Shown: positions 17,637 to 27,230 of the stretch, in pieces
Layout: each line of letters starts with the position of its first letter
Numbering within the stretch: the first letter of the stretch is position 1
Source: Oscillospiraceae bacterium
Lineage (GTDB): Bacteria > Bacillota > Clostridia > Oscillospirales > WRJC01
Assembly: GCA_009783265.1 (NCBI GenBank)
Contig: WRHM01000002.1
Span: forward strand, 158,564 to 222,563
DNA: 64,000 bases
Reading direction: 5' to 3'
Notes under the pieces: generated by a model
Database searches by the model: none
Seen by the model: the letters and a program-made list of their open reading frames with translations, nothing else
What the model was told of the DNA's origin: nothing
Translations under genes and position numbers: made by a program

Positions 17637-18442
17637 TCAAATCAAAAAAATATTCGTTCGTATATCAGCCTTTTTTAAAACGTATATATAAAGAAGAATC
17701 TGCGAAATATAAAAAAGACAAAGAAATAATAAAAGCAGTCAAGAACCAGCTTCATATAGTATATGGCGCATTTTTTACCGGTAAAAGCATAAAATGCGCC
17801 GAAGATTTAATTTATAATTATAATTTAGATAGTAACGGAATAAAAATACCGCCTGTAATAATAGCTGAAAAATTGATGGATTTAAATACTTCATCAAAAG
17901 AAAGACTGCCGTTTATAAAAGAACTTTATAAATTTATTTTTGATACAATTTATAATTTTAATAATTATTCTGAAAACATAAATTCGATTTTAGATATAGG
18001 ATGCGGATTTAACCCGTTTTCTTTGCCGTTTATATTTGATTATTTTAAATATATCAAATCATATTACGCTTTTGATATAGATATTAATCTTGCAAAAATT
18101 ATAAACAAATATTTTGTTTTATATAATCTTCCCCAATATGCCGGCTGTATAGATATTATATCCGAAACGCCTTCACAAATCGCCGATATTGCTTTTTTAT
18201 TCAAGATTATTCCGACAATCGAAACCTGTAAAAAAAGCAGAGGATTTGAAATTTTGAACGGACTTAATGCAAAATATATAATCGTTTCTTTTCCTACTAA
18301 AACTTTATGCGGAAAAAGCAATAAAGGCATGCCAAAAAATTACGCTGAATTTTTTGAAAAAAGTTTAAATTACGATAAGTTTAAAATAATCGGAAAAGAA
18401 TTTTTCCAAAACGAACTTGTGTATATTTTATCAAAAAAATAA
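17612..18442 (+). CDS. 16S rRNA (guanine-1405 N7)-methyltransferase family protein (Rmt/Arm/FmrO-like)
   Basis: 276 residues. The SAM motif SILDIGCGFNPFSLPF is at about 125-140, and YYAFDIDINLAKIINKYF follows. ETPSQIADIAFLFKIIP and the diagnostic KYIIVSFPTKTLCGKS, KGMPKNYAEFFE and QNELVYILS blocks match the family that methylates G1405 of 16S rRNA and gives high-level resistance to 4,6-disubstituted 2-deoxystreptamine aminoglycosides. The N-terminal helical domain (1-110) is of family length. It starts inside the preceding lipoprotein gene with GGGGT as a possible ribosome site. Base composition matches the surroundings, so no recent transfer is evident. Resistance itself is untested. Confidence 0.82.
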   Translation: MQNMQSEIIKSKKYSFVYQPFLKRIYKEESAKYKKDKEIIKAVKNQLHIVYGAFFTGKSIKCAEDLIYNYNLDSNGIKIPPVIIAEKLMDLNTSSKERLPFIKELYKFIFDTIYNFNNYSENINSILDIGCGFNPFSLPFIFDYFKYIKSYYAFDIDINLAKIINKYFVLYNLPQYAGCIDIISETPSQIADIAFLFKIIPTIETCKKSRGFEILNGLNAKYIIVSFPTKTLCGKSNKGMPKNYAEFFEKSLNYDKFKIIGKEFFQNELVYILSKK

Positions 18443-18478
18443 CAGAGGACGAAATATCTTCGCCCCCGTTATTTTTTA
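18435..18478. terminator. convergent terminator
   Basis: AAAAAATAAC pairs with GTTATTTTTT around an inner CGAA/TTCG stem, between the converging stops at 18442 and 18476. It can serve both strands. Confidence 0.7.
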
Positions 18479-20038
18479 TTTTGGGATAATGATAATTTTT
18501 TTGTCTGTTATGTTTTGACTTTCGCATTTATTAAATTTCATTATTTTTGATACCTGCGAATCATATTTTTTCGCGATATTCCAAAGATTTTCGTTTTTAT
18601 TGGGATAATAAATAATCATTTGCGCGTCTTTTTTTATTGATTTAGTTATCCCTGTGTCAACTATTATTGCTCTTACTATATTTTTGCTTTCGTTTTCAAA
18701 TACTACGCATTCATAACATACTGTGATTTTTACGTTTAATTTACCGGATTCTATATTCGCTTCAATATTTGTTATAAAACCGTTTATGTCTACATTTCCG
18801 TTGATTATTTTTTCACCGGTATTTATATCTGTTTTTATCGGAATCGAACAGTCAAGATTCTGTATATCGCCGTCGCCGCTTTTTACCATTATAGAAAGTT
18901 CCGCGCTGTTGTTTATAGTTATAACAGATTCGTTAATAACAGAATTATTTATCACTACCATACCTACAGAATCCATGACTTCTTCTATTGACGCGTCCTC
19001 AAGCACAATACTGTCTTCGATAAATTGCTTATCTTTATATATGCCTTTATATCTCTGGATTTTTACGGTTTCGTTCTGGATTGAATCTTCATATTTCGGT
19101 GAATATGCGTCCACTACGACTTCATATTCGTTGTTTTTAAATGCCATAAGCTCTATTTGCGTGATAAAATCTATATTTATTATTTTATTTTCGCCGTATT
19201 GGTCAATATCTATATCTGTTTTAAGCGAAGCCAGATTTATTTTACATACGCAGTCGTATTTTTCGTCTAATTCGTCTATTTCAACGATTTGTGTCGAAGG
19301 TATTTTTGTAGATATTTTTATATATTCGTTTTTATCTTCGATTGAGTTATATAATAATTTAACGTCTGAATTAAATTTAACTACGGCTTTATTATATAAA
19401 GGCTTGATTTCTTCTACAGATATATTAATATCCGCGTAAATTACTTCGTTTGCGGCAGGTCCGTCTGTTATATTTATGTTTTCGTTTATTTTGACTTCAG
19501 ATTCGCCGACAAGCATATCGCAGGATTCAAAATTATGTTTTAATTTTTCGATTAATATCCCGTCATGTTCGTCCGGATTTGAATTGTTAAAAAAATTCGT
19601 GCTTTCATACTCGTACATAGGCTTATTTTCGTTTGTTCTGATAAGTATCCCGCTTTCGATTCTAATGGTCATTTTACGCGGATTTAATAACCTGCAATTA
19701 AGTTCGCCGATTTCAATCTGGGTTGACATTTTGTGATGGGGCATGATTCCCGGAATATCGCAGCTATAATCAAAATCATTAGCGAAAGAAAAACTGCGAA
19801 GTTGTTTATAAGGTTCTGATATATATATCACAGTCACCGCAATAATTCCGTTAATCCGCGCAATATCTTTATTAGCGTATTTATTTTTTATAATCGGCTT
19901 GGCGTCAACCCGAATTATACGGTTTATATCGTCGCAGTAATCAGGCAATACAATATCATTTTGAAGTTCTCTTGTAAAATTCAACTCGTTTTTTTCAGAT
20001 AAATTAATATTTTTATTTAATTCAACTCTTGTTTCCAT
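18476..20038 (-). CDS. DUF3794 and LysM domain protein, spore-envelope associated
   Basis: 520 residues. It has repeated DUF3794 domains (for example the N-terminal block with LPDYCDDINRI and the central SVEEIKPLYNKAVVKFNSDV block). The C-terminal LysM is at about 470-520 (NENLWNIAKKYDSQVSKIMKFN). This architecture is typical of clostridial spore-coat morphogenesis proteins, the counterpart of SpoVID/SafA-type LysM proteins that engage SpoIVA. No signal peptide, consistent with action on the mother-cell side of the forespore. The neighbouring probable spoVM supports that role. AGAGGG precedes the ATG. Confidence 0.87.
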   Translation of the reverse strand: METRVELNKNINLSEKNELNFTRELQNDIVLPDYCDDINRIIRVDAKPIIKNKYANKDIARINGIIAVTVIYISEPYKQLRSFSFANDFDYSCDIPGIMPHHKMSTQIEIGELNCRLLNPRKMTIRIESGILIRTNENKPMYEYESTNFFNNSNPDEHDGILIEKLKHNFESCDMLVGESEVKINENINITDGPAANEVIYADINISVEEIKPLYNKAVVKFNSDVKLLYNSIEDKNEYIKISTKIPSTQIVEIDELDEKYDCVCKINLASLKTDIDIDQYGENKIINIDFITQIELMAFKNNEYEVVVDAYSPKYEDSIQNETVKIQRYKGIYKDKQFIEDSIVLEDASIEEVMDSVGMVVINNSVINESVITINNSAELSIMVKSGDGDIQNLDCSIPIKTDINTGEKIINGNVDINGFITNIEANIESGKLNVKITVCYECVVFENESKNIVRAIIVDTGITKSIKKDAQMIIYYPNKNENLWNIAKKYDSQVSKIMKFNKCESQNITDKKIIIIPK

Positions 20039-20238
20039 TAAGATATTTCCCTCTCTTTAAAATATAAAATAACTGTTGTTATATATTTATATTAAAGAGA
20101 AGGATTTTTTATTCGTTTTTTTATTTTAACAAAAACAGAAAAAGAATAAAATAATTTATAAAATCTTTAACATTTCTATAAAAAAAACATATAATAATAT
20201 AAAAAACAGAAAAAAATCAAATTACGAGGTGAAAAATT

Positions 20239-20385
20239 ATGCGCAGGTTAAACAGAGTCGTCGGATTAGCGATAACATGTTTTGGCATGGGAATATTACT
20301 CACATTTTTTCTGCCTATTTCAGTTCTTATTATACTTGAGGCGATAGTTATAGTCGCGGCAGGGTTTTTATTTATCAGATGTTAG
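20239..20385 (+). CDS. small two-helix membrane peptide, unknown function
   Basis: 48 residues from ATG 20239 with a GAGGTG site eight bases upstream. The product begins MRRLNRVVGLA and has two hydrophobic stretches (about 8-24 and 28-46) with a turn at LPISV. It lies between the divergent DUF3794-LysM gene and the probable spoVM, so a sporulation role is plausible. I do not recognise the family. The good ribosome site and membrane-like composition support it being real. Confidence 0.6.
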   Translation: MRRLNRVVGLAITCFGMGILLTFFLPISVLIILEAIVIVAAGFLFIRC

Positions 20386-20494
20386 CAATAAAATTATTCT
20401 GTCATATAATAATTATTAAAGGGAGTTAGGACGTAAAAAATCTCTAACATATAATAAAAAAATTGAAAATTCAGCTCGTATTTATAAAAGTAAA

Positions 20495-20512
20495 GACACG
20501 GCATGCCGTGTC
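20495..20512. repeat. palindrome GACACGGCATGCCGTGTC, copy 1
   Basis: A perfect 18-bp palindrome in the 5' leader of the probable spoVM. An identical 18-mer occurs at 41416-41433. The outer GTA...TAC ends of the family are degenerate here. Confidence 0.75.
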
Positions 20513-20534
20513 TGCTGAGGAGGCAAAAATAAAC

Positions 20535-20609
20535 ATGACTATTGTAGTAGTAAAATCGCCTAAATTTTTGAGACCGTTGCTTAGGCGTATTTTCAAAATC
20601 AAAAAATAA
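20535..20609 (+). CDS. spoVM: stage V sporulation protein M (short amphipathic helix peptide)
   Basis: 24 residues from ATG 20535, preceded by a strong GAGGAGG site. The sequence opens MTIVVVKSPKFLRPLLRR and ends in a basic IFKIKK tail. SpoVM is a roughly 24-26-residue amphipathic helix that senses the convex forespore membrane and recruits SpoIVA. The K-x-P-K-F-L core, proline position and length agree with SpoVM as I recall it. It is too short for standard gene callers. The DUF3794-LysM gene nearby supports the call. Confidence 0.78.
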   Translation: MTIVVVKSPKFLRPLLRRIFKIKK

Positions 20610-20624
20610 AAACATATAATATAT

Positions 20625-20657
20625 TTCAAGGGGCAGATTTTACATCTGTCCCTTGAA
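20625..20657. terminator. bidirectional terminator
   Basis: A 14-bp stem (TTCAAGGGGCAGAT with ATCTGTCCCTTGAA, one G-T pair) with a five-base loop lies between the probable spoVM stop (20609) and the converging cyclophilin stop (20674). A T-rich run follows on the minus strand. Confidence 0.75.
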
Positions 20658-20673
20658 TTAAAATAATTTTATA

Positions 20674-21270
20674 TTATTTTTTTACAGTCATCTTTTTTAT
20701 AATTATAGGCTCTACCGGAACTGTGGGGTTCGGGTCAATAGCAAAACCAGACATTTTTTCCACTTCCTGAAATTTTTCTACTACTTCCATTCCCTCTATG
20801 ACTTTTCCGAAAGCAGCATATTGGCCGTCTAAACCCATTGACGAATACGGATAATCATACATGATAAAAAATTCGCTGCTTGCCGAATTATTATCGCCGC
20901 CGATTCTCGCCATAGATATAACACCTTTTGTATGCTTCAATGTATTTTGCGTGTAACCGTTATCAGAAAATTCGCCAAAAATCGAGTCAGCCGGTTTTTT
21001 ATTGCCGTCAGCGTCCTCACCTCCGCCCTGAGCCATAAATCCCTCGGAAACCCGATGAAATATCAATCCGTCATAAAAACCGTCCTCAACTAATTTCACA
21101 AAATTATCGACAGTTTTCGGGGCATATTCGGGATAGAGCTCTATAATAAATATACCGCCGTTTTCCATTTCCACTTCAACTTTTGGATTTTCTTTCGGAC
21201 CGCACCCCGATAAAATTAATAACGCGCTTAAAAAAATTAATATAATCCATATAAATTTATTTGTTTTCAT
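20674..21270 (-). CDS. peptidyl-prolyl cis-trans isomerase, cyclophilin type, lipoprotein
   Basis: 198 residues. The signal peptide has the lipobox LLILSGC at about 18-24. The cyclophilin domain shows NGGIFIIELYPEYAPKTVDNF, YDGLIFHRVSEGFMAQGG (the catalytic F-H-R and Q residues) and SASSEFFIMYD. It is a membrane-tethered extracytoplasmic foldase. It is monocistronic, with a shared terminator at 20625-20657. It joins the SurA-like protein at 13250 as a second secreted-protein folding factor. Confidence 0.93.
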   Translation of the reverse strand: MKTNKFIWIILIFLSALLILSGCGPKENPKVEVEMENGGIFIIELYPEYAPKTVDNFVKLVEDGFYDGLIFHRVSEGFMAQGGGEDADGNKKPADSIFGEFSDNGYTQNTLKHTKGVISMARIGGDNNSASSEFFIMYDYPYSSMGLDGQYAAFGKVIEGMEVVEKFQEVEKMSGFAIDPNPTVPVEPIIIKKMTVKK

Positions 21271-21320
21271 TTTATTTTTCCTCCGTTTTTTATAATATTT
21301 ATTATATTAAATAAAATAAT

Positions 21321-22754
21321 TTATTCGTTTCTTATAGCTTCAAGCGCGCTTATTTTAGTTGCGCGCCTTGCGGGAAGATACCCCGATACAAGCCCGATAA
21401 TAGTCGCGAAAATCACAGCCAGCCCGACAAGCCATAACGGAATAACAGATATAGCCCCCTGATCCGCGTTGCCGTAATAATAATATCCCCCGCCGCTCAT
21501 ATTATTCAATGCTTTTTTAAGAGCCTCTACGTTATTTAAAGCATACGAACCCGCAAGGCTGAGCGCAGTTCCTACCAATCCGCCGAAAAATCCGATTATA
21601 CTCGCTTCAAATAAAAACATAGACTGTATCCCGCCAAGAGGACAGCCTAACACTTTCATTACGCCGATTTCTTTTGTCCTCTCGTAAATAGACATAAACA
21701 TAGTATTTGCTATCCCTATTGCCGCAACAAGCAAAGATACCGCGCCTATCCCGCCTAAAATCATTTGTACGGCATTTTGGTTTTTTTGCATTTCATCGCG
21801 CATTTCGGCAAGATAATTATTTAAAAACAATCCTTCTTCCGCTAATTTTAACTGTATATCTTCGGCTGTTTTAATATCTTTTACTTTTATCCTGATTTGT
21901 TCGTATTTGCCGATTCGCGATTCTTTGGCTTTTACTCTCGTCAATTTTTCGTATTCTTTCAATAATTCTAAAACTATTTTATAATCCGCATATACATTAT
22001 ATTCATTTTCATCCCAGCCGTACATATTTAATTCGGATTTTATAATCCCGATTTTATCAAATTCGAACTTTTTTATTTTGCCTTTTAATGTTTTTTCTTC
22101 ACCGTATCCCGTTGACGGATTATATACCCATACAGTATCAGGATTCTGAACGTATATCTTATCATTTAAAATATTTACTTTAGGCGGGTCTGATAAATCC
22201 GAGCTCCATAATTCGTCCCAGTCTTTCGGCTTCATTTTGTTTATATCTTTAACAAACATACGCGCCCTTCTCGCGCCGAATATTATCCAGTTATCATCTC
22301 CGGGCTTTGGCATATAACCGTCCTCGACGTTTATTTTCATATACGGCAGAAAAGAAGAATCGACGCCTGTTAAATAAGGCTGTACATTTTCATATTTTTT
22401 CCCGGTTTTCATAGATAAATTCCAATAACTTAAATATGGCGTAACTGCTAAAACACCGTCCCACGATCTAATATTTTCAAGCAAAACATCGTTTAAATCA
22501 TTTTCAACGCTGCCGCCATAATCCCCCTCTGCCCCGCTCGGCGGCTGCCATGCCCATTGATATATATCTATAATCGTCAGATCGCCCATATTCGCTATGG
22601 ATTTTTGAAGATTTTCGTTCATGCCGATACCGAGGCTTAGCATTATAACTATCGCCGCCGCTCCCACGACCACTCCGATGACAGTCAGAAAAGTTCTCGT
22701 TTTCCGCCGCAGAAGATTTCTGAACCCCATTCTTAAAACATCAAATATTTTCAT
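21321..22754 (-). CDS. ABC transporter permease, FtsX/MacB family
   Basis: 477 residues. An N-terminal helix (TFLTVIGVVVGAAAIVIMLSLGIG) is followed by a large extracytoplasmic domain of about 270 residues (MacB periplasmic-core like) and three C-terminal helices. MKVLGCPLGGIQSMFLFEA marks the FtsX domain, and the end ARRATKISALEAIRNE is typical. It is the membrane part of a three-gene unit with the ATPase at 26286-27059 and the surface protein at 22807-26289. MacB-type systems use ATP for mechanical work on extracytoplasmic partners or for export. The substrate is unknown. Confidence 0.9.
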   Translation of the reverse strand: MKIFDVLRMGFRNLLRRKTRTFLTVIGVVVGAAAIVIMLSLGIGMNENLQKSIANMGDLTIIDIYQWAWQPPSGAEGDYGGSVENDLNDVLLENIRSWDGVLAVTPYLSYWNLSMKTGKKYENVQPYLTGVDSSFLPYMKINVEDGYMPKPGDDNWIIFGARRARMFVKDINKMKPKDWDELWSSDLSDPPKVNILNDKIYVQNPDTVWVYNPSTGYGEEKTLKGKIKKFEFDKIGIIKSELNMYGWDENEYNVYADYKIVLELLKEYEKLTRVKAKESRIGKYEQIRIKVKDIKTAEDIQLKLAEEGLFLNNYLAEMRDEMQKNQNAVQMILGGIGAVSLLVAAIGIANTMFMSIYERTKEIGVMKVLGCPLGGIQSMFLFEASIIGFFGGLVGTALSLAGSYALNNVEALKKALNNMSGGGYYYYGNADQGAISVIPLWLVGLAVIFATIIGLVSGYLPARRATKISALEAIRNE

Positions 22755-22806
22755 AAATTTATCACCGTTTTAATTAAAAATATATTATCATATTTTTATT
22801 TATATC

Positions 22807-25800
22807 TTATAAATCATCGTCGTCGTCATAAATATTTTTCTTTTTTGTTTTCTTCACAATTATGACGATCACAACGACGACAGCCGCAATTATAACTAAT
22901 CCCGAACTGATTATAATCGCCCATTTTAAAAAATTCATATTTGTAAAAAGCCAGAATCCTTCAGATTCTTCCGTTTCTCCCTCAGGATTCATAACAGGCT
23001 GGCCGTCGGGGCCGAATTGTTCTTCATCCCACCATTCCATCGGCGGCATTTCAAACATATCTTCGCCGCCCATTACATTAAAGAAAAACGGGCATTCTTC
23101 CTGAAAACTGTTTCCGTCAGCATCTTCGTATGTGAATATAAAAGTACCGTTTAAAAATCCGGGATTATACGGAGTTAAAGTAAATTCTTTATTTAAAAAA
23201 CTGCTGCCCGCGTCTATAGTCCCAGCATAATAAGTTCCGTCGTAATTCATAAACCCGTCGCCTTGAACCCTGACGGCAACGTTATATATTTTGCTCTTGC
23301 CGAGATTTCCGAACTGAACGTTTATATATGCTTCGTCGCCCATTTCTATATCGTTTATCGGCGGTAAATCTCCAATACTGAAACGCATTTCCTGCTGCAC
23401 GGGAATATTTATTATTTCAGACGAAGCAGTCGGTTCCCCGCTTTCGCTTTTATACGAAAGAGAGATAGTAATTCCGTAAGAATCCGGAGCCGCGTCAGAT
23501 TTTACTAACAGAGGTATTTCTATTTCTGTCGTTTCTCCCGGTTCAAGCCATTCCACAAAAAATGTATTTGACCCACTTTTGGGATTAAAAATTCCGTGTT
23601 CCTGTGAAAACGTAATTTTTAAATCTTTTACGGCTACGGATTTATGCGTGTTTAAAAGCTCAATAGTAAACATAAAAGTTTTTCCGCCGTAAACGGCATT
23701 TGTATCTATACTTGAAGTACCGGAACTGCCGCTGCTAAACGAACTGCCAAAGCTTCCATTATCCGGATAATTATAATCGTAAGCAGAAGAATAACCGGAC
23801 GCAGGATATGCCACTGCGGGAGCATCGATTGTTATGCTTACAGCAGAAGTATTTGCAAATATATCATCTTTAATATCTTCTGCGTCTTCCCTCTCTGTTC
23901 TCGGCATAACAGGCATTACCGGATCTAATCCTATATCTATCCCGTTATTAAAATCATAATCGCCATTATTATTGTTTTCGTTTATATTATTATCGCTATT
24001 ATTATCTCCCGAAAACAAACCGTCATCTAAATTTTTATAAATAAATTTACTTATTATTATAACAGGAATATCAGTTTTATCAGTAGTTTTGTCATCTTCG
24101 TTTTTGGGATTATTCACGACTGTTCCAGAATATTGCGTTATCGATTCTTCCCCGTGAGATAAAACAACAGTTATCGGTGAATATCCGCTTGGAGTAGCTT
24201 CAGACGCCATAAAAGTAAATGATTTTACTATTGTTTCACCGGATTTTATGCTGTCTATTTTTATTATATTAGAAGATTTGTTTATAAGCCCTCCCTGAGG
24301 AGAAAGCGAAATCATTACATCCGTAGTGTCAGCTCCTGTATTTTTTATCGCGACGTCTACGTTAAAATCTATATTTATTCCAATTGAGTTTGGTATCCTC
24401 ACAGATTCTATTCTTAAATCCGAAGAATTTACGGTTAAACCAAAATATTGATTTATTTTTTCGCCACCCGCGTTTGATTTGGACGGATAAGATAAATCCA
24501 AATCAAACGGATTATACCCGTAACTTGTGTTCTGTGTTACTATAAAAGTAAATTTTACCGTTTCTTTTTTGCCGCTTTTGACAGAATCTATTTTTACTAT
24601 ATTGGCAGTTTTATTTAAGATTCCAGCCGGATTATTAACCGCTAAAATTATATTTTCAGCGTCTGCCGCTCCAATATTTGAAACAGTTATATCAACGTCA
24701 AAAGTTTCGCCGATATTCACGTTTTGCGGAATTTTTACAGAATCTATTATTATTTTCGGGAGTTCGATATTAGCTACGCTTGTTCCTGTAAATTTATCTG
24801 CAAGAATAATATCTGAATTTCCCGTTTGTTTTTTATATAACGATATTCCGAAAAGGCAATATTTTCCGGCGGCTTCTTCTGTCGCGTTAAACATAACTTC
24901 ATAAGTGATTTCAGAGCTGTATGCTAATTCACCTATCGAAAAATTATTTACTGTTTTATTTATTATATCAACCGGAGGTTCAATTTTCAAAAAAAAGTTT
25001 TTTTCGTCCGCTCCGGTATTTTTCACCGTGACAGAAACTTTAAAATCTTCGCCCGGTTTAACTGTTTCCGGGATTTTAACGTCAATTAAAAAATTACTTG
25101 TCATATCGTCCAGTACGTTTAAACCCATATATTGAGTTTTACGGATTTCTTTGGGGTTTCCGTCGTCGTCTGTAATATAATAATCTATATGCATTAAAAA
25201 CGGGTGATACTTAGCTATAATCGAATCTGTCACAAACGCTTCAAATAAAATTTCTGTCTGTTCGTCTCGGTTCAAATAATCTATTTGTATTACATCGGCC
25301 GAAAAATTCAATATACCGTTTGGAAATTCCATCGAAACTTCTATATCTTTTACCTCTGCGCCGGTGTTTTCCAAAATTGCTTTTATCTCAAATTTTTCGC
25401 TTTTTTTGATATTTTCCGGAATCTGAGTAGATGCAATATTTATATTAGGATTATTTTTATATCCGTCTCCCTCTCCTTTTTCAAAAATAACGCCTATATC
25501 GTAAGTCAGGGCCATACCAAGCTCATTGCATTCTATCATGACTTTAAATATATTTAATCCCGTTTTTGCTTTTTCCGTAACTTTATAATCAAAATCGGCG
25601 AAATAAATCTGCCCTGTGGTCATTATTACAGCGGGCCTCGGAGCGACGGACTGAGCCTCTACTCCTTCCGGAGGATTTATCGAAATTTTTACGTTAGTCG
25701 CATTTGCGCCTATATTAGAAAACCTGACAATTATCATCATATCTGTTCCCGTCTCGGCAGTTTTCGGATACATATCAGAAACTATTTCAAAATTAGGTCT

Positions 25801-26289
25801 TGTATCCGCCACGACAGGCGCAGGCGCCGGAACTACAGTAATACTCCTTGTTTCGGTTCTTTCACCGCTCGAAGACGTAAAAGTAAAAGTAATATCGTAT
25901 TTAATATCATAACTTAACGATGTACTGCCTACGTTGAAATAAAAAGAATATGACACTTCTGAATTTGCGTTTACTGTTTTTTTCAAATTATTAGAAGTAG
26001 TCAGGGAAATAATTCCGCCGCTTGTATTATCAGTAGTTGCGGTAACTGTTCCGAAACTATTAGAAGTATTATTTTTAAATGTAACTATCGCTTCAAATGT
26101 ATTTCCTGATTGAACCGTGGAAGGCATATTGACCGATACTACTATTGGCGGGGGCGTTTCATCTGCGGCTGAGGCAATTATATTAAAAAAAGCTAAAAAA
26201 GAAAAGTTTATAATCATCATAAAAACAACGAGAATAAAAGCTAAAAACTTTTTTAATTTTTTTGTTTTAATTTTATTTTTTTTATTCAT
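22807..26289 (-). CDS. large surface protein with CARDB/COG1361-like repeats and C-terminal membrane anchor
   Basis: 1160 residues. It has a signal peptide (about 1-42, ending ASAADE). At least six Ig-like repeats of roughly 120 residues follow, each with a pattern such as IPENIKKSEKFEIKAILENT. An Asp/Asn-rich then Gly/Ser/Tyr-rich linker lies at about 720-830, then two further repeats. A membrane helix (IIISSGLVIIAAVVVVIVII) and a KKTKKK-DDDDD tail end the protein. It overlaps the ATPase gene by four bases (ATGA). COG1361-type proteins accompany MacB-like ABC transporters, so it probably replaces the adaptor as an extracellular binding partner. Confidence 0.82.
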   Translation of the reverse strand: MNKKNKIKTKKLKKFLAFILVVFMMIINFSFLAFFNIIASAADETPPPIVVSVNMPSTVQSGNTFEAIVTFKNNTSNSFGTVTATTDNTSGGIISLTTSNNLKKTVNANSEVSYSFYFNVGSTSLSYDIKYDITFTFTSSSGERTETRSITVVPAPAPVVADTRPNFEIVSDMYPKTAETGTDMMIIVRFSNIGANATNVKISINPPEGVEAQSVAPRPAVIMTTGQIYFADFDYKVTEKAKTGLNIFKVMIECNELGMALTYDIGVIFEKGEGDGYKNNPNINIASTQIPENIKKSEKFEIKAILENTGAEVKDIEVSMEFPNGILNFSADVIQIDYLNRDEQTEILFEAFVTDSIIAKYHPFLMHIDYYITDDDGNPKEIRKTQYMGLNVLDDMTSNFLIDVKIPETVKPGEDFKVSVTVKNTGADEKNFFLKIEPPVDIINKTVNNFSIGELAYSSEITYEVMFNATEEAAGKYCLFGISLYKKQTGNSDIILADKFTGTSVANIELPKIIIDSVKIPQNVNIGETFDVDITVSNIGAADAENIILAVNNPAGILNKTANIVKIDSVKSGKKETVKFTFIVTQNTSYGYNPFDLDLSYPSKSNAGGEKINQYFGLTVNSSDLRIESVRIPNSIGINIDFNVDVAIKNTGADTTDVMISLSPQGGLINKSSNIIKIDSIKSGETIVKSFTFMASEATPSGYSPITVVLSHGEESITQYSGTVVNNPKNEDDKTTDKTDIPVIIISKFIYKNLDDGLFSGDNNSDNNINENNNNGDYDFNNGIDIGLDPVMPVMPRTEREDAEDIKDDIFANTSAVSITIDAPAVAYPASGYSSAYDYNYPDNGSFGSSFSSGSSGTSSIDTNAVYGGKTFMFTIELLNTHKSVAVKDLKITFSQEHGIFNPKSGSNTFFVEWLEPGETTEIEIPLLVKSDAAPDSYGITISLSYKSESGEPTASSEIINIPVQQEMRFSIGDLPPINDIEMGDEAYINVQFGNLGKSKIYNVAVRVQGDGFMNYDGTYYAGTIDAGSSFLNKEFTLTPYNPGFLNGTFIFTYEDADGNSFQEECPFFFNVMGGEDMFEMPPMEWWDEEQFGPDGQPVMNPEGETEESEGFWLFTNMNFLKWAIIISSGLVIIAAVVVVIVIIVKKTKKKNIYDDDDDL

Positions 26290-27059
26290 ACCACAATTTC
26301 TCCTAAATCTTCTATATTTTTAATTTCAGTTTTATCAGTATTTTCGTTATTTTTATCGCGTTCAATTATATAATCATCGGTTACGCTTCCATCTTTTAAT
26401 TGAATTATTCTGTCTGCGTATTGGGCTATGTCTCTTTCATGAGTAACTATTACAAGCGTAAGATTATCGTCTTTTGCCATTTTTACCATAAGCCGCATTA
26501 CTTCCACCGTAGTTTTTGAATCCAGATTTCCCGTAGGTTCGTCTGCAAAAACAACCGCCGGCTTTGAAACAAACGCGCGCGCTATGCCCACTCTCTGTTG
26601 CTGTCCGCCGCTCATTTGCGTAGGTTTATGTTTCAGCCGATCGCCTAACCCTACAAGTTTTAGCATATCTTTTGCCATTTTCATGCGTTTTCTTTTCCAT
26701 ATACGCCTGAACACAAGTGGCAGCGCTACATTTTCTATAGCTGTAAGCGTAGATATTAAATTATATGACTGAAATACAAAACCTATATACTTCTGTCTGA
26801 ATACGGCGAGTTTTTTTTCGCTTAATTTATTTATCCTGTTTTTATTTATTATTATATCGCCTTTTGTCGGTTTTTCCAATCCGGCGAGCATATTCAAGAG
26901 AGTTGATTTCCCTGAGCCTGACGCGCCGAATATGCAGCATACTTCCCCTGTTTTTATTTCTATATTTATATTATCAAGAGCTATTACTTTTTCTTTTCCG
27001 AGCCTGTATATTTTTCTTAAATCTTTTACTTTTATTATACTCTCTATAATTATACTCAC
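26286..27059 (-). CDS. ABC transporter ATP-binding protein, MacB/LolD family
   Basis: 257 residues. Walker A is GASGSGKSTLLN, then the Q-loop FVFQSYNLIS, signature SGGQQQRVGIARAF, Walker B VVFADEPTGNLDS and the switch VIVTHE. All catalytic motifs are intact. The start is unusual: GTG 27059 overlaps the only Shine-Dalgarno-like GAGGTG, while an in-frame ATT nine bases later is ideally spaced from it, so the true initiator could be ATT. The gene heads the operon ATPase, surface protein, permease. Confidence 0.9.
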   Translation of the reverse strand: MSIIIESIIKVKDLRKIYRLGKEKVIALDNINIEIKTGEVCCIFGASGSGKSTLLNMLAGLEKPTKGDIIINKNRINKLSEKKLAVFRQKYIGFVFQSYNLISTLTAIENVALPLVFRRIWKRKRMKMAKDMLKLVGLGDRLKHKPTQMSGGQQQRVGIARAFVSKPAVVFADEPTGNLDSKTTVEVMRLMVKMAKDDNLTLVIVTHERDIAQYADRIIQLKDGSVTDDYIIERDKNNENTDKTEIKNIEDLGEIVV

Positions 27060-27230
27060 CTCGTTTGCGCGTATAAAATATTTTTTATACTATTTGATTA
27101 TACCATAAATTTAATTTAAAAGTTCATGTATAATAAAAAAATTTACACAAAAATTTTAATTTATATGTTTTTATTAAAAATTATAATATATAATAAAATT
27201 TATATATTTATTTTACGGAGGGTTATAATC

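Noticed and set aside
27126-27230. N-terminal membrane segment for the GH95 enzyme
   Set aside because: AT-rich untranslated sequence that happens to be open. GGAGG and ATG 27231 define the start.
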